Source of the DNA: Acidobacteriaceae bacterium
GTDB lineage: Bacteria; Acidobacteriota; Terriglobia; Terriglobales; Acidobacteriaceae
Reading direction: 5' to 3'
Assembly: GCA_030041045.1 (NCBI GenBank)
Contig: JASHOQ010000122.1
Location: 1 to 64,000, forward strand
DNA length: 64,000 bases
This document shows positions 58,279-64,000 of this stretch, piece by piece (position 1 is the stretch's first letter; each line of letters opens with the position of its first letter). The translations under genes were made by a program, and so were the position numbers. The notes under the pieces were generated by a model. That model was not told the DNA's origin, ran no database searches, and saw nothing but the letters and a program-made list of their open reading frames with translations.

Positions 58279-58365
58279 CCGGCGATTCAGCCGCCGGGAG
58301 GGAGCAGTGGCCTTCAGGCCACGGAATCCGAGCTCAACCCCGATAAGGCCTTCAGGCCCGGAGAA
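58279..58365. repeat. Dispersed hairpin repeat, family B variant
   Basis: Two linked hairpins (CGGCGATTCAGCCGCCGGGAGGGA and AAGGCCTTCAGGCCCGGAG, with an intervening GTGGCCTTCAGGCCAC) follow the family B plan. It lies in the 248-bp gap between the membrane protein start and the small gene at 58468. Confidence 0.6.
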
Positions 58366-58467
58366 TGGAAGCGACGGAACTCAGGGAAAGGCACAAGCTT
58401 TCGCCCGCACCTTATCGCGCCGCGCAAAATCGGCGATCCGTCCACCACGGGAATTTCCCGCGAACCC

Positions 58468-58665
58468 TTACCAGCCGCGACGGTAGTAATGGGCCCAGCT
58501 CGGCGCCGAACAGAGGGCCATGAGAAACGCGATGAACCAGCCCACGCACGTCCAGCCCAGGAACAGGTTCAGCAGCAGGATGCCGGCGGCATTGTGCGTG
58601 TGCCGCACCGCCGCAATGATGGCGGGAAGGAAATAGAGTCCGATACCGAAGACCAGGAAGTGCAT
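58468..58665 (-). CDS. Superinfection immunity-like small membrane protein
   Basis: This 65-residue protein has two membrane helices (FLVFGIGLYFLPAIIAAV and ILLLNLFLGWTCVGWFIAFL) and a conserved C-terminal WAHYYRRGW-type end. The helix-R-HTHNAAGI-helix layout matches the bacterial superinfection immunity family (Imm-like, named after phage T4 Imm). Chromosomal copies are common and not necessarily antiviral. GGGAG lies 5-6 bases before the ATG at 58665. Confidence 0.75.
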   Translation of the reverse strand: MHFLVFGIGLYFLPAIIAAVRHTHNAAGILLLNLFLGWTCVGWFIAFLMALCSAPSWAHYYRRGW

Positions 58666-58806
58666 AGTCGCTCCCGTGTGGCCCAAGAATAGTGTACGCA
58701 GCGGCGGGGAGGAAAGTTCCAGAAAGCAGAGAGTCCGTGCCCGGCAGCAGGCATAGGGGCGGTTTTGCCCAGCCGGCTCGGGAGTATGAGCGGCAGCGGC
58801 AGCTGC

Positions 58807-59616
58807 TTAGGGTTGAGGGACAAACGCCGAGTCGACCAGCGGGGCATTCACTATCGCGTGGTTGATCCGGATTTCGGCCTTATAGAAATCGAAGAAGAGG
58901 AATCGCGGGATCAGGAGGCTATCTGCGGGCTGGTAGCCGGAGAATTGAAACTCCACGTGCGCATGGTCTTCAGGCGGACCGGCCTCGATGGTCCAGAGGG
59001 TCAGCAGTCCGGTCGCCGCGTCAAAGGTAAGAAGATCGCGGCGCTCGCCCCACTGGCTGCGGCCCAGGGCAGCGAGCGCGCAGGTTCCCGGCGGACCCGG
59101 CTCGAGTTCATAGCTTGCGTAAAGGTCTTTTGTCGTGGCCACCAGCAGCGGGTTGGCGGCGACGCGAAACATCAGAAATTGCGGATCGTCGTTGTAAGGA
59201 AAGGCCTTGAGACGGCTGCGCCACGCGGGGGTCGCATCCTCATTGTGCGAGACTTTGCCGTTCCACAGGCTCCATTTTGTGCCATCGAAGATCCACGTGG
59301 CGAAGGTGAGGGCATAGCGCTCATTCACTCTGACCTTGCCGGGCGCCTTCCACTCGAACCGGTAACGGGTGTGCGCCGCGCTGGAGGGATTGAAGGTGTG
59401 CGGCTCGGTGGCGCTGGCTTCGAGGATGAGAGATTGCAGCCGGCCGAGCGCTTCTTCGCCGCCGAGGGCCTGCCGGTAGTAGGCCAGAACTGCCTGGGGT
59501 GAGCCGCAGCCGGGCGCGCCGGCGGCGGTTTGCCCGGGTGAGCGCGGGCAGAGCAAAACGAAAAGCAGGAGAGCGCGGAAGCGGCACAGGCTGCGAAGCC
59601 GGTTTGGGGCGGGCAT
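58807..59616 (-). CDS. Secreted hypothetical protein, lipoprotein-sorting-like fold suspected
   Basis: This 269-residue protein has a signal peptide (about residues 12-29, FRALLLFVLLCPRSPGQ). Its mature start AVLAYYRQALGGEEALGRLQ is of the type seen in acidobacterial periplasmic proteins with a LolA-like half-barrel. Strand pairs follow (YRFEWKAPGKVRVNERYAL, WIFDGTKWSLWNG). No catalytic residues are evident. The gene diverges from ispE with 116 bp between the starts. Confidence 0.65.
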   Translation of the reverse strand: MPAPNRLRSLCRFRALLLFVLLCPRSPGQTAAGAPGCGSPQAVLAYYRQALGGEEALGRLQSLILEASATEPHTFNPSSAAHTRYRFEWKAPGKVRVNERYALTFATWIFDGTKWSLWNGKVSHNEDATPAWRSRLKAFPYNDDPQFLMFRVAANPLLVATTKDLYASYELEPGPPGTCALAALGRSQWGERRDLLTFDAATGLLTLWTIEAGPPEDHAHVEFQFSGYQPADSLLIPRFLFFDFYKAEIRINHAIVNAPLVDSAFVPQP

Positions 59617-59732
59617 ATTCCGAGCGTAGGGAAAGAGCCAGGCGGGGATCGGCGCCGTTGGGACAGTCTCGCTTCTGTCCCAATGGTTTCGAGGCTGTAT
59701 TTTGGCGATCTCACGCCTTTTAGAATGGACCT

Positions 59733-60818
59733 ATGCCGACGACGGTCCGCTCGCACGCCAAGATCAACCTGGGGCTGTATCTTGGGTCACCGCGCGCGGA
59801 TGGCTTCCACTCGCTGGTCACCGTGTACCAGACGCTTGAGATGCATGACCTGGTCACGGTGAGTGCGCGGCCCGCCGATGCGAACTCCATCACAATCAGC
59901 ACGAACCACCCCGACGTTCCCACGGACGAGCGCAACACAGCGTGGAAGATGGTTTCCCTGGCTTTGGAGGAGGTCCGTGCGACTGCCGACGTGGCCATCC
60001 ATATTGAGAAGCGCCTGCCGGTGCAGGGTGGGCTGGGTGCGGGTTCGGCCAACGCCGTGGCGGCCTTGGTGGGGCTGGAGGCAGAGCTGGGGTTAGCGAG
60101 TCAGCAGGTCAGCGAGCCGGCGAGTCAGCTGGAATCAGGTGCGCCGCGAGCGCGCCGCTTGGCCCTCGCGGCACGGGTCGGCTCCGATGTGCCGCTGTTC
60201 CTTGTCGGAGGAACGGTTCTGGGCGCCGATCGCGGCCAGGAAGTTTACCCCCTCCCCGACCTCGACCCCACCTGGTGCGTGATTGCCGTCCCGGAGACCG
60301 GCGTCTCCACCCCTCAGGCCTTCCGCGACTGGGACGCGCTCTGCGCCGCAGACGGTTTGACCTCCGAAGCAAGTGCCGATAAACTAAGGAAGTTGAGCCG
60401 TGCTTACGCAGCAGCCTTCTCGGGAAATCCCGGGCAGGCGGGCCAGGCGGGCTCCTCCGGTGTCATTTCCCAGTGCGAATTTGAGGGAAATGACCTCGCC
60501 GGACCAGAAGGGTCCGCGCTTGTCCGCACCGGGATCACGAGCTGGATCGAGAACGACTTCGAGCGAGTCGTCTTTCCCCAGCACCCCTCCCTCTGCGAAA
60601 TCAAGCGCATTCTCCAGGGTTCCGGCACGCCGGAGGCAGCTCTTTACGCCTCGCTCTCGGGGTCCGGCTCGGCGCTCTACGGGTTGTACCGGACCCGCGG
60701 AGATGCGGAAGCAGCGCAAAACCGGCTCGGCGCGCAAGCCGGGGAACTTGAGGTGCGGAGCGTAACCATCACACGCACCCTGCCCCGCGCCGGGTATTGG
60801 CAAAACATGTTTTCGTAA
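59733..60818 (+). CDS. ispE: 4-diphosphocytidyl-2-C-methyl-D-erythritol kinase
   Basis: This 361-residue GHMP kinase phosphorylates CDP-methylerythritol in the MEP isoprenoid pathway. Motifs present are SHAKINLGLYLGSPRADGFH, the ATP loop PVQGGLGAGSANAVA, GSDVPLFLVGGT and the C-terminal SLSGSGSALYGLY. The protein is longer than the usual 280-310 residues. Residues about 120-133 (LASQQVSEPASQLE) are encoded by a reverse-oriented family H octamer tract (60091-60132) inserted in frame just before GSDVP, and a second loop (about 230-260) is also long. The gene opens the conserved ispE - tRNA - prs - rplY - pth block. Confidence 0.92.
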   Translation: MPTTVRSHAKINLGLYLGSPRADGFHSLVTVYQTLEMHDLVTVSARPADANSITISTNHPDVPTDERNTAWKMVSLALEEVRATADVAIHIEKRLPVQGGLGAGSANAVAALVGLEAELGLASQQVSEPASQLESGAPRARRLALAARVGSDVPLFLVGGTVLGADRGQEVYPLPDLDPTWCVIAVPETGVSTPQAFRDWDALCAADGLTSEASADKLRKLSRAYAAAFSGNPGQAGQAGSSGVISQCEFEGNDLAGPEGSALVRTGITSWIENDFERVVFPQHPSLCEIKRILQGSGTPEAALYASLSGSGSALYGLYRTRGDAEAAQNRLGAQAGELEVRSVTITRTLPRAGYWQNMFS

Positions 60819-60904
60819 CCATTGACAGTGTGCCGCCGGGCAAGTGAAACTCGCCTGCGGCAAGTGAACCGGGCGATCGAAAGAGGATAGGGAAGTTGCA
60901 CAAC

Positions 60905-60978
60905 TGGGCGATCGTTCAATGGTAGGACAGTGCCCTTTGGAGGCACTTATCCAGGTTCGAATCCTGGTCGCCCAGCCA
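60905..60978 (+). tRNA. tRNA-Gln (anticodon TTG)
   Basis: The acceptor stem TGGGCGA (60905-60911) pairs with TCGCCCA (60968-60974), followed by G and an encoded CCA. The anticodon stem GTGCC/GGCAC encloses the loop CTTTGGA, giving anticodon TTG (Gln, reads CAA). The T arm CCAGGTTCGAATCCTGG is canonical. A TTGACA at 60822-60827 could be the -35 box of its promoter; the -10 is weak. Confidence 0.93.
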
Positions 60979-60979
60979 G

Positions 60980-61095
60980 TAAGACAGCTACTAGCTCTTA
61001 GCTGCTAGCTTCTAGCTTTTTCTCGGGAGATTGGAATTCACAGCTCCTGCTTGAAAAGAGCTAAAGGCTAGAGGCTAGCGGCTAGAAGCTTGCAT
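60980..61095. repeat. Inverted-repeat element between tRNA-Gln and prs
   Basis: A left tract of AGCTnnTA-like octamers (ACTAGCTCTTAGCTGCTAGC, 60984-61018) has its inverted partner at 61055-61094 (AGCTAAAGGCTAGAGGCTAG). Together they can form a long imperfect stem. Similar octamers recur at 62424-62462 before rplY. Confidence 0.65.
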
Positions 61096-61141
61096 TTAAA
61101 GAAACGCAGCCATAGCCAACCAGCATGGAGGTGATTTTCCA

Positions 61142-62248
61142 ATGGAAGTGGAAACCCTGATAGGGGACGAGGACAAGCAGAAGGGCGGCGAAGACAAGCC
61201 CAAAGGCAATGAGCCGGCAAAGCCCCGCGAGGGCGGCCAGAAAGAGCCGGCGCAGGGCAAGGACGCCAAACCGGCTCCGGAACGCAAGCGCAGCCGTAAC
61301 CTGAGCGAGGACAAGCGCTTCAAGCTCTTCTCCGGGACCGCCAATCCCGAGCTCGCGCGCAAGATCGGCGAGCACATCGGGGTGAAGGTGGGCGATACCA
61401 AACTGCAGCGCTTTGCTGATGGCGAAGTCTTCTTCCAATTGCTCGAGAACGTGCGCGGCGTGGATGTCTTTGTGGTGCAGCCCACCTGCTTTCCCGTGGA
61501 CCAGCACCTGGTGGAGTTATTGGTGATGATTGACGCGCTCAAACGGGCCTCGGCGGCCAGGATCACGGTGGTGGTGCCCTACTACGGCTACGCCCGCCAG
61601 GATCGCAAAGACCGCCCGCGCGTGGCCATCAGCGCCAAGCTCGTGGCCGACCTGCTTACCACGGCGGGCGCCAACCGCGCCCTCTTCGTCGATCTGCACG
61701 CTGCCCAGATTCAGGGCTTCTTCAACATTCCTGTCGATCACCTCTATGCCAGCCCGGTGCTGGTGAGCTTCTTCCGCGAGCTCAACCTGCCCAATCTGAT
61801 GGTGGTCTCACCCGATCCGGGCGGCATCGAGCGGGCGCGCTTCTTCGCCCAAAAGATGGGGGCGCCCCTGGCCTTTGTGGACAAGCGGCGCACCGATATC
61901 AACGTGGCCGAGGTCATGAATGTCGTCGGCGAGGTCAGAGGCAAGAACTGCCTCATCATCGACGACATCATCGATACGGCCGGCACCCTCGTCAAAACCG
62001 TCGATGCGCTTCTTGAAGCCGGCGCCACCGCCGTGCACGCCTGCGCCAGCCACGCCGTGCTCTCGGGCCCGGCCACTGACCGCATCGCCGCCTCGCGCCT
62101 CGAGCAGCTCGTAGTCACGGATACCATCCCGCTGCGCGAAGCCGGGCAGAAAGTGCAAAAGATCAAGGTGCTCTCCATCGCCGGCCTGCTGGGCGCGGCC
62201 ATCGAGAGCATTCACATGGAAACCAGTGTAAGCACGTTGTTTAACTGA
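61142..62248 (+). CDS. prs: Ribose-phosphate pyrophosphokinase with N-terminal charged extension
   Basis: This 368-residue enzyme makes phosphoribosyl pyrophosphate from ribose-5-phosphate and ATP, feeding nucleotide, His and Trp synthesis. The catalytic part begins near residue 57 (RFKLFSGTANPELA) and contains RFADGEVFFQL, PYYGYARQDRK, the metal-binding DLHAAQIQGFF and the PRPP loop DDIIDTAGT. An extension of about 55 residues rich in Lys, Glu, Gly and Pro is unusual for this family. The start is well supported, because GGAGGTGA lies 7 bases before the ATG at 61142 and no other start fits. The extension is probably disordered. Confidence 0.95.
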   Translation: MEVETLIGDEDKQKGGEDKPKGNEPAKPREGGQKEPAQGKDAKPAPERKRSRNLSEDKRFKLFSGTANPELARKIGEHIGVKVGDTKLQRFADGEVFFQLLENVRGVDVFVVQPTCFPVDQHLVELLVMIDALKRASAARITVVVPYYGYARQDRKDRPRVAISAKLVADLLTTAGANRALFVDLHAAQIQGFFNIPVDHLYASPVLVSFFRELNLPNLMVVSPDPGGIERARFFAQKMGAPLAFVDKRRTDINVAEVMNVVGEVRGKNCLIIDDIIDTAGTLVKTVDALLEAGATAVHACASHAVLSGPATDRIAASRLEQLVVTDTIPLREAGQKVQKIKVLSIAGLLGAAIESIHMETSVSTLFN

Positions 62249-62265
62249 GTGATCAGTGGTCAGCG

Positions 62266-62375
62266 ATCAGGTTTCAGGGATTAATGACCCGACTGACAAT
62301 GAATAGCCGGTGATCGGCAGAAGGCAAATGGGATTAGGAAGCTGTTTTCCTGACCCCTGATCCCTGAAACCTGAT
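62266..62375. repeat. 16-bp perfect inverted repeat between prs and rplY
   Basis: ATCAGGTTTCAGGGAT (62266-62281) and ATCCCTGAAACCTGAT (62360-62375) are perfectly inverted, 78 bp apart. Further GATCAG-type octamers flank both sides (62249-62265, 62375-62382). An AGCTAGGAGCT-type tract follows at 62424-62462. No T-run follows, so a rho-independent terminator is not claimed. Confidence 0.75.
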
Positions 62376-62491
62376 CCCTGGCTCTAACAAAGGGAGCGGA
62401 GCAATGCAGTCCGCAGCAGAACGTGCTTGCTAGGAGCTAGGAGCTAAGAGCTAGAAGCTGCATTCCGTGCCCGAAGAAACGAGAAAAGGAA

Positions 62492-63205
62492 ATGTCTGAA
62501 GTCGTCGTCGCCACACCCCGCAAGGGCAAATTCAACAAGAACGCCGCGCGCCGCGTGCGCGCCGCCGGCAAGATTCCCGCCGTGCTTTACGGCTCCGGCC
62601 AGGAACCCGTGGCTGTGGAAGTGGAACCGAAACAGATCTCCCGGATTCTTTTTTCCGAGTCCGGCCACAACACCATCTTCGACGTCCAGGTCCACGGCCA
62701 GTCCACGGCCAAGGCCATGATCGTCGACTGGCAGCGCGAGCCCATCAAGGATCAGCTGATTCACATCGACATGAAGCGCATCGCCCTCGACAAGATGCTG
62801 CGCGTCAAGGTGCGCGTCAAGCTGCTGGGCGTGCCCGTGGGCGTCAAGACCGAGGGCGGCATTCTCGACCAGGTGCTGCGCGAGGTCGAGATCGAATGCC
62901 TTCCCGTCGATATTCCCAGTCACATCGACGTGGATGTGAGCGGGCTGGGGATGCACCAGGTGCTGCGCGTCAACGGATTGCCTCACTCGGAAAAGATCAA
63001 ATACCTGAGCGCCGAAGATGCAACTGTGGCGCACGTGGTGTCGATTAAGGAAGAAGTGGCTCCTACGCCCGAGGGCGAAGCGGCTGCGGCGGCGCTGCCC
63101 GAAGGCGAAGCGGCTGCGCCCGCGGAGCCGGAAGTGGCCAAAAAGGGCAAGACCGCCGAGGCAGAACCGGCAGCGGCGGCCAAAAAGCCCGAGGCCAAGA
63201 AGTAA
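62492..63205 (+). CDS. rplY: 50S ribosomal protein L25 (CTC form)
   Basis: This 237-residue ribosomal protein binds 5S rRNA. The N-terminal L25 domain (about 1-95) shows KNAARRVRAAGKIPAVLYG, and the CTC-type C-terminal beta domain (about 100-190) shows RVKVRVKLLGVPVGVKTEGG and VEIECLPVDIPSHIDVDVS. The Ala/Glu/Lys-rich tail (190-237) is low complexity. The start is supported by family alignment and by AAAAGGA just before the ATG. It is followed by pth, the usual neighbour. Confidence 0.95.
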   Translation: MSEVVVATPRKGKFNKNAARRVRAAGKIPAVLYGSGQEPVAVEVEPKQISRILFSESGHNTIFDVQVHGQSTAKAMIVDWQREPIKDQLIHIDMKRIALDKMLRVKVRVKLLGVPVGVKTEGGILDQVLREVEIECLPVDIPSHIDVDVSGLGMHQVLRVNGLPHSEKIKYLSAEDATVAHVVSIKEEVAPTPEGEAAAAALPEGEAAAPAEPEVAKKGKTAEAEPAAAAKKPEAKK

Positions 63206-63268
63206 GCTGCCGCAGCATGAGGTCCTTGCGGAGACAGAATCCGGCAGCGGAACCGCTTGGAATTGTTT

Positions 63269-63337
63269 TGAAAGGGCTCGGCTTTAGCCGTGCCATAAAC
63301 AGGCCGCATTGGGCGCGGGCTTTAGCCCCTGAGGGAA
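63269..63337. repeat. Dispersed hairpin repeat, family B
   Basis: GGGCTCGGCTTTAGCCGTGCC and GGGCTTTAGCCCCTGAGGGA are the two standard family B hairpins, filling the space between rplY and pth. The flank GGAATTGTTTTGAAAGGG resembles the left end of the nested element at 31347. Confidence 0.75.
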
Positions 63338-63402
63338 ATTCTTCCATGCCGTTGCTCTCCAATCTCGTGTTCCACCCCGCTTGGGGAGCAGAGAAGTAAA
63401 CC

Positions 63403-64000
63403 TTGGAGGACGAACTTGAGTCCGGCGCTGCACGCGGCCCCTTTCTTGTTGTGGGGCTCGGCAATCCGGGACCCGATTATCAGTGGACCCCGCACAACGC
63501 AGGGTTCATGGCCATCGACCGCATCGCCCAGCAAGAGGGCGTTGTGGTGCAGAACCGGCGCAGCCGGGCCGTCACCGCAATCTGCCGTATGGCAGGCCGG
63601 CAGGTGATCCTGGCCAAGCCGGAAACATTCATGAATTTGAGCGGCGTTGCCGTGGCCGCTCTGATTCGGGAGTTAGAGATAGACCCGGCGCGCGATCTGC
63701 TCGTGATCTACGACGAACTGGATTTTGTGGTGGGAACCTTCAAGATCAGGGAACGCGGTTCACCCGCCGGGCACAACGGAGCCCGCAGCGTGACCGCGGC
63801 CCTGGGAACGGAAGAATGGTTGCGCCTGCGCATCGGCGTGGGACCGGACTTGCCTCCGGGCGCCCCATCCCTCGGGCGCATTTTGCCCGAAGGCTTGGAG
63901 ACGATGGGCGGAAGGCGTCCGGGCAGGGATTACCTGCTTTCACCGTTGCGCAAGGCCGATCTTGCCGTGCTGGACGAAGTGCTTGACAAGGTGGCTGCGG
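63403..64000 (+). CDS. pth: Peptidyl-tRNA hydrolase (3' end beyond window)
   Basis: This enzyme frees tRNA from dropped-off peptidyl-tRNA. The visible 199 residues include VVGLGNPGPDYQWTPHNAGF (catalytic His), KPETFMNLSG, YDELDFVVGTFKIRERGSPAGHNG and RLRIGVGPD. An in-frame stop at 63397-63399 forces a start at or after 63403; TTG at 63403 is the likely one. Residues about 153-170 (PPGAPSLGRILPEGLETMGG) replace the usual short link and are encoded by a family C hairpin (63858-63912). The frame is open at the window end. Confidence 0.9.
   Translation, partial: MEDELESGAARGPFLVVGLGNPGPDYQWTPHNAGFMAIDRIAQQEGVVVQNRRSRAVTAICRMAGRQVILAKPETFMNLSGVAVAALIRELEIDPARDLLVIYDELDFVVGTFKIRERGSPAGHNGARSVTAALGTEEWLRLRIGVGPDLPPGAPSLGRILPEGLETMGGRRPGRDYLLSPLRKADLAVLDEVLDKVAA

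Noticed and set aside
58468..58665. Evidence for a phage-defence island
   Set aside because: The superinfection-immunity-like protein is a common chromosomal family, and no other phage or defence genes are nearby.

Overview
The window is a 64 kb stretch of a high-GC Gram-negative chromosome that reads as an Acidobacteriota, most likely class Terriglobia (subdivision 1). The evidence is two very large Oar-like TonB-dependent receptors that begin with a carboxypeptidase-regulatory domain, many Gfo/Idh/MocA oxidoreductases, a tetraether-synthase-like radical SAM protein, and intergenic spaces packed with small hairpin repeats. The taxon is inferred from gene content; no rRNA is present.

Layout. 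1-2.1 kb: 3' part of a secreted GH30 glycanase. 2.5-6.2 kb: minus-strand amino acid permease, anchored protein and adenosine-deaminase-family operon. 6.6-17.4 kb: housekeeping and miscellaneous metabolism (a small basic protein, PcrA helicase, LOG-family hydrolase, threonine aldolase, FAD oxidoreductase, lipase maturation factor homologue). 17.7-31.1 kb: a carbohydrate region with an alpha/beta hydrolase, GH18 protein, DeoR regulator, CutC, TonB receptor, cupin and Tat-exported oxidoreductase, facing an SDR plus D-mannonate dehydratase pair. 32-39.7 kb: beta-barrel-like protein, oxidoreductase, ROK regulator and a second TonB receptor. 40-47 kb: histidine acid phosphatase, an octaheme cytochrome c with an overlapping membrane partner, GH105 hydrolase and two orphan secreted proteins. 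47-52 kb: RlpA and a Tes-like radical SAM protein. 52-59 kb: repeat-rich accessory zone with two toxin-antitoxin pairs and a large membrane protein. 59.7-64 kb: conserved ispE - tRNA-Gln - prs - rplY - pth block.

Functionally, the GH30, GH105, mannonate dehydratase, SDR, TonB receptors and sugar-type regulators (DeoR, ROK) fit a plant-polysaccharide degrader with a hexuronate branch. The PcrA, ispE, prs, rplY and pth genes are core.

The most unusual signals are four. (1) A network of miniature palindromic and terminal-inverted-repeat elements, with two cases of one element nested in another and flanked by 7-bp direct repeats. (2) The same repeat families sit in frame inside ispE, pth and a membrane-protein gene. 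(3) The Tes-like radical SAM protein may make membrane-spanning lipids. (4) An octaheme cytochrome is coupled to an uncharacterised membrane protein. No rRNA, CRISPR array, prophage, recognisable transposase or classical defence island was seen.
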